A program made the position numbers and the translations under genes. Source: Cellulomonas sp. URHE0023 (GTDB taxonomy: Bacteria > Actinomycetota > Actinomycetes > Actinomycetales > Cellulomonadaceae). Taken from it: a stretch of 64,000 nucleotides of DNA. The DNA lies in NCBI RefSeq assembly GCF_000688475.1, contig NZ_JIAN01000007.1:1-64000 (forward strand), written 5' to 3'. Each line of letters begins with the position of its first letter. Positions within the stretch are counted from its first letter, which is position 1. Below the pieces are notes generated by a model. That model searched no databases. It was given only the letters and a program-made list of their open reading frames with translations, and had not been told where the DNA came from. Positions 56,016 to 64,000 of this stretch are shown here, piece after piece.

Positions 56016-56134
56016 GGTGGGTGCCTCTCGTTCTGCGCTGTGCGTGATGTGCCTGCGTGCTGCGCCTGCTGCCAGTTGCGGCACGGGCCGCGAGAGCCGT
56101 CCGGGCGACACGCCGCGGCTGGCTTTCAACCTTC

Positions 56135-56151
56135 ACCCTCTAGTTGAGGGT
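56135..56151 (-). promoter_or_regulatory. Palindromic operator at the ftsZ promoter
   Basis: ACCCTC-AACTA-GAGGGT (minus strand), a perfect 6-bp dyad, overlaps the last bases of the -10 and the expected start site of the ftsZ promoter. A protein bound here would block RNA polymerase. I recall similar ACCCTC/GAGGGT sequences upstream of ftsZ in other actinobacteria. Confidence 0.6.
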
Positions 56152-56178
56152 TATAGTTATGTCAGGTTCTGTTGTCAG
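56150..56178 (-). promoter_or_regulatory. ftsZ promoter
   Basis: Minus-strand CTGACA (56173-56178), 17-base spacer, TATAAC (56150-56155): a well-formed vegetative promoter in the 243-base gap between ftsQ and ftsZ. CCTGACA occurs twice, 13 bases apart. Predicted start near 56143, giving a leader of about 128 bases. Confidence 0.7.
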
Positions 56179-56258
56179 GCGTGACGCTAGGTGCCGCACC
56201 GGGCACGATCAACGACCGCGCCGCGCGTGTCGGGACTTGCCGACGAATCTCGCCCGCC

Positions 56259-57221
56259 CTACTTCGTGATGGGCAGCCGCGGAGCCGACACGTCGATGAC
56301 CGTCGCGCCCGCCGCGGCAGGCGACGCCCGCAACGCGTTGAGCACCGCGCTCTTCAGAGGCGTCTGGTGCGCGTTCCCCCAGTCGACCCGGACGCCGTCG
56401 CGCAGCTGCATGGTCACCGTGTCCTGCGTGTGCGCCGAGACACCCTCCACCTGTGCGAGCAGGTCGGCCGGCAGCTCGTGCAGCACACCCAGCACCGCAG
56501 CCAGGGTCCGCTTGTCGCCCACCGGGACGTCCACCGCGGGGAGCCCTGGCGGGGCAGCGTCGACCCGCCCGACCTGGACACCGTCCTCGTCGAGGAGCGC
56601 GAATCCCGCACCGGACGAGGCGTCCGGCACCGCAGCCACGGGCTCTCGGGCCACGAGGGTCACCGACAGCCCGGCCGGCCAGGATCGCGTCACCCTCGCC
56701 TCACGAACGCCCGGGACGTCGAGGATCTCGTCCCGCAAGGACACGGTGTCGAGGCGAGGCAGCGGTGTCCGGGCGTGCGCTGCCACGACGGCCTGGACCT
56801 GGTCGACCGCGACCACCGTGCCGGCACCCCGGACAACGACCTTTGCCGTGTCGAGCGCGAGCACGGGCGACACGAACAGCAGCCACCCGAGACCGACGAC
56901 GGCGACGACGACCGCACCGGTCAGGAGCATCTGCCGGCGCGCGAGGTTGCGGCGCGCGCGAGCCCGCTCGGCGAACCGGGCGATCGAGCTCGTCGACAGC
57001 ACAGGCGGCGAGACCGGCCCGCCGTACGCGCGGGCCCGTCCCGCGGAGTAGGTGGTCACCACCCGGCCGAAGGAGTCGACGCCGGCAGGCGGAGTCGGCA
57101 CGGGCTGCTCGGGAGCTCGCTCGGGGACCGGCGTGCTCACCGGCCTCGTGGGTGCGGGTCGGGTGCGCGTCGGACGGCTCGAGGCTGGCTCGCGTGGCAC
57201 CGTGGGCCGCGACGGGCTCAC
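56259..57221 (-). CDS. ftsQ: Cell division protein FtsQ
   Basis: Bitopic divisome scaffold linking FtsB/FtsL and FtsW/FtsI. The 320-aa product has a long cytoplasmic Pro/Arg-rich N-terminus (~1-95), one transmembrane helix (~99-120, LLTGAVVVAVVGLGWLLFV), a POTRA domain (KVVVRGAGTVVAVDQVQAVV) and the FtsQ domain to ~310. The GTG at 57221 overlaps the stop of the murG-murC gene. Confidence 0.93.
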   Translation of the reverse strand: MSPSRPTVPREPASSRPTRTRPAPTRPVSTPVPERAPEQPVPTPPAGVDSFGRVVTTYSAGRARAYGGPVSPPVLSTSSIARFAERARARRNLARRQMLLTGAVVVAVVGLGWLLFVSPVLALDTAKVVVRGAGTVVAVDQVQAVVAAHARTPLPRLDTVSLRDEILDVPGVREARVTRSWPAGLSVTLVAREPVAAVPDASSGAGFALLDEDGVQVGRVDAAPPGLPAVDVPVGDKRTLAAVLGVLHELPADLLAQVEGVSAHTQDTVTMQLRDGVRVDWGNAHQTPLKSAVLNALRASPAAAGATVIDVSAPRLPITK

Positions 57222-59785
57222 GCCGACTCCCCGGAGAGCTCGTCCAGCACGACGGACGCCAGGAGCGTGACGTCGCCGGCACCGACCGTCAGCAGCAGGT
57301 CCCCCGGCCGGGCCGCTCGCGCGACCGCGCGCGCCGCGTCCAGCCGGTCGGGGACGAACGTCGCCTTGCCCTGCGTAGGCACCCGCTCGACGATCAGGGC
57401 GCCGGTTACGGCAGGATCGGGATCCTCGCGCGCGGCGTAGACATCGGTCACCACGACCACGTCGGCAAGGTCGAACGCGACGCCGAACTGGTCGGCGAAC
57501 GTCCGGGTGCGCGAGTAGAGATGCGGCTGGAACAGGACGATCACCCGCCCCTCCGCGGCGACGGACCGCGCCTGCCGGAGCAGCGCGGCAACCTCGGTCG
57601 GGTGGTGGGCGTAGTCGTCCACCACCCGCACGCCAGCGGCGCTTCCCCGGTCCTCGAAGCGTCGACCGGTCCCCCGGAAGGCCGCGAGACCGCTCGCGGC
57701 AGCGACCGGATCCGTGCCGAGGCGCCGTGCGGCCGCCCACGCGCCGCCCGCGTTGAGCGCGTTGTGCGCGCCGGGAACCGCGAGCCGGACTGTCAGCACG
57801 CCGTCGGGCGTCGTCAGATCCACGCTCCAGGCCGAGCCGTCAGGTCGCAGGTCCCCCACCACCACGTCCGCGCTGGGCGACGTGCCGTACGTGACGACGT
57901 CGACGCTGCGCGCGGTGAGCTGGGCGCGCGCACGGTCGACGAGACGAACCGCACCCGCGTCGTCGGCGCACGCCACCAGGGCACCCCCGGGTCGGATGCG
58001 CTCGGCGAACTGAACGAACGCGTCCTCGAAGGCCTCCACGGAGCCGTAGTGGTCCAGGTGGTCGGCCTCGACGTTCGTCACGACGGCGACCAGCGGTGCG
58101 TACGCGAGGAACGAGCCGTCCGACTCGTCGGCCTCTGCGACGAAGGCACGGCCGGAGCCGTCCCTGCTGCCCCCGAGAGGTCCGTCGGCGGTGAGCACGG
58201 TGCCACCGATCGCGAAGGACGGGTCGGCACCGGCGTCCAGCAGCGCCGTCGCGACCATCGCCGACGTCGTCGTCTTGCCGTGGGCGCCCGCGACCGCGAT
58301 GGCGTCACGGCCGACCATGAGCGCGGCGAGGGCTTCCGACCGGTGCAGCACCCGGACGCCCTGCTCCCGGGCCCGGACGAGCTCCGGGTTGGACTCGCGC
58401 ACCGCCGACGACACGACGAGCGTGTCGACCCCGTCGACGAGCGCGGCGTCGTGCCCGACGTGGACCGTCACACCGGCCTCCCGCAGCGCTGGCAGCGCCG
58501 GGCCGTCGGCGGCGTCGGAACCGCTCACGGTCAGCCCTCGTGCGACGAGCAACGCGGCGACAGCTGACATCCCCGCTCCCCCGACCCCGACGAGGTGCAC
58601 CCGGCCCAGCGTGGCCGCCGGCAGCGGCTCCGGCGCAGGCTTCCGTGCGGCAGGGAGCTGGAGCTCGACGAGCCGGGCCACGCGGGCGGCTGCATCCCGG
58701 ACACCGACGCTCGCGGCAGCGCGTCCCATCCGCGCACGCGTCTCGGTAGCCGTGTCCCCGACCAGCAGCACGGGCAGGTGCGCGAGCAACCAGGCGGGAT
58801 CGAGGTCGCCGTCGTCGACGAGCAGTCCACCGCCCGCGGCCACGACCGCGGCTGCGTTGAGCCGCTGCTCGCCGTTGCCGACGGGCAGCGGGACGTAGAC
58901 AGCCGGGATGCCCAGAGCGGCGAGCTCGCACACCGTGCCGGCACCGGATCGTCCGACCACGACGTCGGCGACCGCCAGGGCCAGATGCATGTCCGTCAGG
59001 TACTCGCGCACCTGGTACCGCTCCGCGAACGGCACACCGACGAGCGCCGACCGCACGGCGTCAGCCTTGCCGGCACCCGTGAGGTGCAGGACCTGCACCC
59101 CCCTGGCGAGGAGGTCCCGGGCGGCACCCGCGACAGCGGCGTTGACGCTCACGGCGCCGAGGGAGCCCCCCGAGACCACGAGCGTCGGGAGCGTCGGGTC
59201 CAGACCCAAGGACGCTGCAGCGGCGACGCGCGCGCTGTGTGCGTCCGCGGTGCGCTCGGCGAGCAGCCGGGCGATGGGCGCGCGCAGCGGCAGGCCCGTG
59301 ACCTGTGCGCCGCGCAGCGCCGTCCCGGGGAACGTCACCGCCACCGACGCCGCCCAGCGGGCGCCGAGCCGGTTGGCCAGGCCCGGGCGCGCGTTCGCCT
59401 CGTGGATCACGACCGGGATCCCGCGCCGGCGGGCCGCAAGGTAGGCCGGGGTGGAGACGTACCCACCGAATCCGACGACGACCTGTGCGCCGGACTCGTC
59501 GATCGCGGCTCCAGCCGCCCTGACCGCGGCACGCAGCCGGCCGGGCAGGCGGAACCAGTCGAGGGTCGGCCGTCGCGGCAGCGGGACCCTCGGGACCAGG
59601 GCGAGCTCGAGCCCGTGCTCAGGCACGAGGCGCGTCTCGAGGCCCTGCGCGGTGCCGAGGACGGTCAGGCGTGCGTTCGGGTGCCGGCGGTGGAGCTCGT
59701 CAGCCACCGCGAGCAGCGGGTTGACGTGGCCCGCCGTCCCGCCGCCGGCGAGGAGCACCGACGGGACCCGGCGGTCGTCAGCCAC
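57218..59785 (-). CDS. murGC: MurG-MurC fusion: lipid II synthase and UDP-MurNAc-alanine ligase
   Basis: One 855-aa frame carries two peptidoglycan enzymes usually encoded separately. Residues 1-375 are MurG (LLAGGGTAGHVNPLLAVAD, VVVGFGGYVSTPA, VIHEANARPGLANR, VVVGRSGAGTVCELAALG), adding GlcNAc to lipid I. Residues 396-855 are MurC (VHLVGVGGAGMSAVAALL, P-loop GAHGKTTT at 500-507, EADESDGSF, VDDYAHHPTEV), adding L-Ala to UDP-MurNAc. The ~20-residue linker LPAARKPAPEPLPAATLGR has no stop and no convincing internal ribosome site; one internal GTG (Val396) exists. GTG start overlapping ftsW. Confidence 0.93.
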   Translation of the reverse strand: MADDRRVPSVLLAGGGTAGHVNPLLAVADELHRRHPNARLTVLGTAQGLETRLVPEHGLELALVPRVPLPRRPTLDWFRLPGRLRAAVRAAGAAIDESGAQVVVGFGGYVSTPAYLAARRRGIPVVIHEANARPGLANRLGARWAASVAVTFPGTALRGAQVTGLPLRAPIARLLAERTADAHSARVAAAASLGLDPTLPTLVVSGGSLGAVSVNAAVAGAARDLLARGVQVLHLTGAGKADAVRSALVGVPFAERYQVREYLTDMHLALAVADVVVGRSGAGTVCELAALGIPAVYVPLPVGNGEQRLNAAAVVAAGGGLLVDDGDLDPAWLLAHLPVLLVGDTATETRARMGRAAASVGVRDAAARVARLVELQLPAARKPAPEPLPAATLGRVHLVGVGGAGMSAVAALLVARGLTVSGSDAADGPALPALREAGVTVHVGHDAALVDGVDTLVVSSAVRESNPELVRAREQGVRVLHRSEALAALMVGRDAIAVAGAHGKTTTSAMVATALLDAGADPSFAIGGTVLTADGPLGGSRDGSGRAFVAEADESDGSFLAYAPLVAVVTNVEADHLDHYGSVEAFEDAFVQFAERIRPGGALVACADDAGAVRLVDRARAQLTARSVDVVTYGTSPSADVVVGDLRPDGSAWSVDLTTPDGVLTVRLAVPGAHNALNAGGAWAAARRLGTDPVAAASGLAAFRGTGRRFEDRGSAAGVRVVDDYAHHPTEVAALLRQARSVAAEGRVIVLFQPHLYSRTRTFADQFGVAFDLADVVVVTDVYAAREDPDPAVTGALIVERVPTQGKATFVPDRLDAARAVARAARPGDLLLTVGAGDVTLLASVVLDELSGESA

Positions 59786-61031
59786 GGGACCGCCCGATGA
59801 CGGCGAGCGAGCGACGCACGACGCTCGGCCGTGCGGCGAGCGCCTCGGCAGCGCCCGGCTCCGACCGTGCGAACGCGATGAGCACCCCGAGGGCGGCCAT
59901 GGTCATGACGAGTGCCGACCCACCCGCGGACACGAGCGGGAGCGGCACGCCGATCACGGGTGCGAGGCCGATGACGACGGCGATGTTCACGAGGGCCTGC
60001 CCGATGATCCAGCACAGGATCGCGCCGGTGGTGATCTGCACGAAGGGGTCGGGGTGCCGCCGGATGATCCGGATCATGGCGAACGCGAGCAGACCGAACA
60101 GGGCGAGCACCAGCAGCGTGCCGATCAGGCCGAGCTCCTCGCCGAGGATCGCGAAGATGAAGTCGTTGTGGGCGGCCGGCAGGTAGGACCACTTCTCGCG
60201 GCTCTCCCCCAGACCGAGGCCGCCCCAGCCGCCGCTGGCGAGCCCGTAGCCGCCGTGCAGGGTCTGGTAGCAGGACGACTGCACGTCGCACTCCGCGGAC
60301 ACCCAGTCGAGGATGCGGTGCATCCGGTTCTTGCTGGTCACCGTCAGCAGGGCCGTCATGCCGATCGCGAGCAGCGCTGCCAGGCCGAACATCCGCAGCG
60401 GCACACCCGCGACGAACAGGGCGCCCGCGACCAGGAGCAGGAGCACCATCGCCGTGCCGAGGTCGTGGCCCGCGAGGATGACGCCGAGAGCGAGCCCGGC
60501 GACCGGCACCGCCGGAACCAGCGCGTGCCGCCACTGGTGCAGGAGCGGGAGCTTGCGAGCCAGGACGGCGCCGAGCCACACGGCGAGCGCGAGCTTGATC
60601 GCCTCGGAAGGCTGCGCGTTGATGCCACCGATCCGGACCCAGTTCTGGTTTCCGCCGACGCCTGTGCCCACGTGCGGCACGAACACCAGCAGCTGGAACA
60701 GGATCGCCGCGCCGAGGACCGGCCAGGCGAACCGTTTGAAGATCCGCACCGGCATCCGCGACAGCACGATGAGGATCGGCAGGCCGATCAGCGCGAACTG
60801 CGCCTGGTTCAGGAACACGGCGTAGGGCGTGCCGTTCTTGTCCAGCGACTCCACGCTCGAGCTCGACAGGACCATCACGAGCCCGACCACGAGCAGCAGC
60901 GCCGCCGCACCGATGAGCACGTAGTAGCTGGTGACCGCACTGTTCCACTGCCCGAGCATCGACCCCGACCGCCCCGGCACGGTCGGCTCGCGTGCAGGCT
61001 CCCGGGCGGGTCGCGAGGTCGTCGCGGTCAT
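59778..61031 (-). CDS. ftsW: Peptidoglycan polymerase FtsW
   Basis: SEDS-family glycosyltransferase of the divisome, working with a class B PBP. The 417-aa membrane protein has about ten helices, WVRIGGINAQPSEAIKLALAVWLG, the catalytic-region Asp in AGHDLGTAMVLLL, and the C-terminal GVPLPLVSAGGSALV signature. A strong GGAGGGGAG site favours the ATG at 61031; a GTG at 61058 overlapping the murD stop would add nine residues. Confidence 0.94.
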   Translation of the reverse strand: MTATTSRPAREPAREPTVPGRSGSMLGQWNSAVTSYYVLIGAAALLLVVGLVMVLSSSSVESLDKNGTPYAVFLNQAQFALIGLPILIVLSRMPVRIFKRFAWPVLGAAILFQLLVFVPHVGTGVGGNQNWVRIGGINAQPSEAIKLALAVWLGAVLARKLPLLHQWRHALVPAVPVAGLALGVILAGHDLGTAMVLLLLVAGALFVAGVPLRMFGLAALLAIGMTALLTVTSKNRMHRILDWVSAECDVQSSCYQTLHGGYGLASGGWGGLGLGESREKWSYLPAAHNDFIFAILGEELGLIGTLLVLALFGLLAFAMIRIIRRHPDPFVQITTGAILCWIIGQALVNIAVVIGLAPVIGVPLPLVSAGGSALVMTMAALGVLIAFARSEPGAAEALAARPSVVRRSLAVIGRSRG

Positions 61032-61054
61032 GCCCAGGCTCCCCTCCGCCCTGC

Positions 61055-62503
61055 TCACACGTCCTCGCCGAGCGCACGCACGGCGGCGGCGAACTCCTCA
61101 CCTCGGGCGGCGTACGACGTGAACTGGTCCATCGACGCGCACGCGGGGGCGAGCAGCACGGTGATGCGCCCGTGAGCAGGCAGCAGCCGGGCGGTGCCGA
61201 CGGCGAGCCGACGAGCCTCGTGCACGGCGCGGGTCATCACCGCCTCAGTCTCACCGGCGTCCACCTCGACCACGGGGACCTCGGGTGCGTGTCGGGCGAG
61301 TGCCTCGCGCAAGGGCTCCCGATCCACCCCGATCAGGACCGCGGCGGCGAGACGGTCCTTTCTGCTGCGGACCAGCTCGTCGAACCGGGCTCCCTTGGCC
61401 AGGCCCCCAGCGACCCAGACGACGGACTCGGCGGCGAAGGCCCCGAGCGCAGCGGCCGCGGCGTGCGCGTTCGTCGCCTTCGAGTCGTCGACGTACGCGA
61501 TGCCGTCGACGGTGGCGACGGTCTCCAGCCGGTGGGAGCCCGCGGAGTAGGCACGCAGCCCGGCGCGCACGACGGCGGGCTCGACACCGTGCGCGAGCGC
61601 CAGCGCAGCCGCGGCCAGGGCGTTGGTGACGACGTGCGGCGGCACGTTCCCGTCCGGGCCTGCCAGGTGCGCGAGGTCGTCGAGCGTGCCGAGCTCGGCA
61701 GCGTGGGTGTGCCGCAGGCGCGCGAACCCGCGGTCCACCAGCACGTCTTCGACGAGCCCCACCTGCCCGACGAGCGGTGTGCCGAGCGTGAACCCGACGG
61801 CCACGGCACCGTCGACCACGTCGGCGTCACGCACGAGGTCCTCGGTCCGCGTGTCGGCGAGGTTGTAGACGCACGCCACCTGGGCGCGCTCGAAGATCCG
61901 TCCCTTGTCCGCGGCGTACGCCTCGAGGGTGCCGTGCCAGTCGAGGTGGTCCGCGGCGACGTTGAGCACAGCCGCGGCCTGCGCCGACATCGAGTGCGTG
62001 AAGTGCAGCTGGAAGCTCGACAGCTCGACCACCACCACGTCGACGGACGGGTCGACCGCTGCGAGCGTGACGGGCGTCCCCACGTTGCCCACAGCCGCGA
62101 CGTGCTCCCCGGCTGCGCGCAGGATCGACTCGAGCATGCCCACCGTGGTCGTCTTGCCGTTGGTTCCCGTCACCGCCAGCCACGGAGCGGGACCGTCGCC
62201 CGATGCCCGGTCGACTCGCACCCGCCACGCGAGCTCGACCTCGCTCCACACCGGCAGGCCCCGTTCGAGCGCCGCGGCGAGGAGCGGGTGGTGCGGAGCC
62301 AGCCCCGGCGAGGCGACGACGAGCGACGCTCGGTCGAGCGCAGTCCCGGCGAGCAGCTCGTCGGTGCCGATGACGTCGTCGGCGCGGTCGTCGACCGGCA
62401 CCACACGAGCCCCCCGCGAGGCGAGCACCTCGGCTGCCGCGCGACCCGAGACCCCGAGGCCGGCGACGATCACCAGGGCGCCGTCGAGCTCGACCTCAGC
62501 CAC
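61055..62503 (-). CDS. murD: UDP-N-acetylmuramoyl-L-alanine--D-glutamate ligase
   Basis: Adds D-Glu to UDP-MurNAc-L-Ala. The 482-aa product has the UDP-binding Rossmann start [19 protein letters not shown] loop [33 protein letters not shown] and the third-domain [19 protein letters not shown] start overlapping the mraY stop by 8 bases. Confidence 0.97.
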   Translation of the reverse strand: MAEVELDGALVIVAGLGVSGRAAAEVLASRGARVVPVDDRADDVIGTDELLAGTALDRASLVVASPGLAPHHPLLAAALERGLPVWSEVELAWRVRVDRASGDGPAPWLAVTGTNGKTTTVGMLESILRAAGEHVAAVGNVGTPVTLAAVDPSVDVVVVELSSFQLHFTHSMSAQAAAVLNVAADHLDWHGTLEAYAADKGRIFERAQVACVYNLADTRTEDLVRDADVVDGAVAVGFTLGTPLVGQVGLVEDVLVDRGFARLRHTHAAELGTLDDLAHLAGPDGNVPPHVVTNALAAAALALAHGVEPAVVRAGLRAYSAGSHRLETVATVDGIAYVDDSKATNAHAAAAALGAFAAESVVWVAGGLAKGARFDELVRSRKDRLAAAVLIGVDREPLREALARHAPEVPVVEVDAGETEAVMTRAVHEARRLAVGTARLLPAHGRITVLLAPACASMDQFTSYAARGEEFAAAVRALGEDV

Positions 62504-63584
62504 CTAGCCGGACCCACTCGGCGTAGAAGATCCCGACGCCCAGCGCCACGAAGAGCCCGGCGATGATCCAGAACCGGATGACGATCGTCACCTCGCCCCA
62601 CCCCGAGAGCTCGAAGTGGTGGTGCAGCGGCGCCATCTTGAAGACCCGTTTCCCGGTCATCTTGAAGAAGCCGATCTGGATGACGTCGGACATCACCTCG
62701 AGGACGAAGAGGCCACCGATGATCGCGGCCAGGATCTCCGTCCGGGTGAGGATCGACAGACCGGCCAACGCGCCGCCGAGGGCGAGCGAACCTGTGTCCC
62801 CCATGAAGATCTTGGCCGGGCTGGCGTTCCACCACAGGAAGCCGAAGCACGCGCCCACGATCGCGGCGGCCACGACCGCGAGGTCCAGCGGGTCTCTCGT
62901 CTCGTAGCAGCTCGGGCCCGCGGTCGCGAGGAACTGGCAGCTCTGGTTGTTCTGCCAGACACCGACGATGACGTAGGCGCCGAACACGATGAGAGAGACA
63001 CCGGTGGCCAGCCCGTCGAGACCGTCCGTGAGGTTCACGGCGTTCGACCAGGCCGTGATGAGGAAGTTCGCCCAGACGACGAAGAGCAGGACGCCGACCG
63101 TCACACCCCAGAACGCCAGGTCGATCTTGGTGTCCCGGATGAACGAGATGTTCGTCGAGGCCGGTGCGCGGAACTTGTCGTTGGAGAACTGGAGCGCCGC
63201 CACGGCGAAAGTCACGCCGACGAGCCCCTGCCCGAGGATCTTCCAGCGCGCCTTCAGCCCGAGGCTGCGCTGGCGCGAGATCTTGATGAAGTCGTCGAGG
63301 AACCCGACCAGCCCGAGCCCCGTCATGAGGAACAGGACGAGGACCGCTGACGCACTCGGCATCGTCTGGGTGGCGAGCAGTCCGCCGATCCAGCCGAGCA
63401 GCGTGGCACCGATGATGACGACGCCGCCCATGGTCGGTGTGCCGCGCTTGGTGAAGTGCGCGGTCGGACCGTCCTGCCGGATGAACTGGCCGTACTGCTT
63501 GCGCACCAGGAACCGGATGAACACGGGCGTCCCGAGCAGGGCGATGATCATCGACAGCCCGCCGGAGATCATGAGCGCCCTCAT
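62496..63584 (-). CDS. mraY: Phospho-MurNAc-pentapeptide translocase MraY
   Basis: Integral membrane enzyme forming lipid I from UDP-MurNAc-pentapeptide and undecaprenyl phosphate. The 362-aa product has ten predicted helices, [31 protein letters not shown], the catalytic [25 protein letters not shown] and the HHHFE loop. An ATGA overlap with murF fixes the ATG at 63584. Confidence 0.97.
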   Translation of the reverse strand: MRALMISGGLSMIIALLGTPVFIRFLVRKQYGQFIRQDGPTAHFTKRGTPTMGGVVIIGATLLGWIGGLLATQTMPSASAVLVLFLMTGLGLVGFLDDFIKISRQRSLGLKARWKILGQGLVGVTFAVAALQFSNDKFRAPASTNISFIRDTKIDLAFWGVTVGVLLFVVWANFLITAWSNAVNLTDGLDGLATGVSLIVFGAYVIVGVWQNNQSCQFLATAGPSCYETRDPLDLAVVAAAIVGACFGFLWWNASPAKIFMGDTGSLALGGALAGLSILTRTEILAAIIGGLFVLEVMSDVIQIGFFKMTGKRVFKMAPLHHHFELSGWGEVTIVIRFWIIAGLFVALGVGIFYAEWVRLGG

Positions 63585-64000
63585 GACGCGCCGCCCTCCA
63601 CGAGCCGGTCGCCGAGACGCCACAGACCGGCGTCGTACGAGGACTTCACCAGGACGACGTCACCGGAGCGCAGCTCGGCCTCCAGGAACCGGGTCGCGAC
63701 GTCGAGATCGTCGGCGAGCACGACCTCGTCCCCCCACGAGCCCTCGTGGTTGGCACCGTCACGGATGGCGCGGGCGCCCTCTCCGACGACGATCGTGAGC
63801 CCGATGTTCAACCGGACGCAGAGCCGCCCGATCGCGTCGTGCGCGGTGCGAGCTTCCGGGCCGAGCTCGAGCATCTCGCCGAGGACGGCGATCGAGCGTC
63901 GGTCACGGCCGGCCAGGACGGCGAGGGCCTTCAGGGCCGCGCGCATCGAGTCGGGGTTCGCGTTGTAGGAGTCGTCGACGACCGTGACGCCGTCGGCGCG
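63581..64000 (-). CDS. murF: UDP-MurNAc-tripeptide--D-Ala-D-Ala ligase, C-terminal part
   Basis: Only about 139 C-terminal residues are inside the window; the gene runs off the right edge. The third-domain signature [21 protein letters not shown], then [16 protein letters not shown] and GDVVLVKSS, identify MurF, which attaches D-Ala-D-Ala. The stop overlaps the mraY start. Confidence 0.95.
   Translation of the reverse strand, partial: RADGVTVVDDSYNANPDSMRAALKALAVLAGRDRRSIAVLGEMLELGPEARTAHDAIGRLCVRLNIGLTIVVGEGARAIRDGANHEGSWGDEVVLADDLDVATRFLEAELRSGDVVLVKSSYDAGLWRLGDRLVEGGAS

Noticed and set aside
58590..58660. Possible assembly frameshift joining murG and murC
   Set aside because: The frame is continuous through a plausible Pro/Ala linker and both flanking domains are complete, so a simple in-frame fusion is the better reading.

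Overview
This is a high-GC actinobacterial chromosome segment, most likely from the Micrococcales and close to Cellulomonas (family Cellulomonadaceae). The evidence is strong G/C bias at third codon positions, frequent GTG starts, translational overlaps of the ATGA or TGATG type, the conserved leader element upstream of 16S rRNA, a PriA-type HisA, Wag31/DivIVA with SepF and YggT beside FtsZ, and a dcw cluster without ftsA. The genus assignment rests on recall of family patterns, not on a search.

Layout. 1-800: the 5' end of a 16S rRNA gene (minus strand) with its leader and a candidate promoter. 813-12177 (minus): tyrS, mpg and a small kinase lie downstream of a complete arginine operon argC-J-B-D-F-R-G-H with a candidate ArgR operator in front of argC. 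12257-14583 (plus): a quinone oxidoreductase, a DsbA/FrnE-type thioredoxin-fold protein and an alpha/beta hydrolase. 14631-19628 (minus): a very large secreted ExeM/NucH-type nuclease fused to a 5'-nucleotidase. 19835-27478 (minus): pheST, thpR, a TrmH-type methyltransferase, a hypothetical gene and infC-rpmI-rplT, where infC appears to start with ATC. 27859-31512: a DUF1844 gene, an MFS transporter and a three-gene set (coiled-coil membrane protein, trypsin-like lipoprotein, GerW-like protein). 31544-41971 (minus): a histidine operon, hisD ... hisC-hisB-(unknown)-hisH-priA-sseB, into which a long-chain olefin cluster oleA-oleBC-oleD is inserted between hisD and hisC. 42051-47289: an S4 protein, an SRPBCC/ArsR pair, dnaE and a GNAT gene. 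47320-49906: a decayed copy of the dnaE 5' end and two paralogous secreted beta-helix proteins. 49928-64000 (minus): rluD, lspA, a DksA-like gene, divIVA, yggT, sepF, pgeF, ftsZ, ftsQ, a murG-murC fusion, ftsW, murD, mraY and a partial murF.

Most genes are housekeeping. The observations most worth checking are: a HisH whose glutaminase active site (Cys, His and oxyanion motif) is gone; a single 855-residue MurG-MurC polypeptide; the hydrocarbon pathway embedded in the his operon with only 9 nt to hisC; the ATC start of infC; the palindrome overlapping the -10 of a well-formed ftsZ promoter; and the dnaE remnant next to the inserted beta-helix genes. I saw no CRISPR array, insertion sequence, prophage or tRNA gene.
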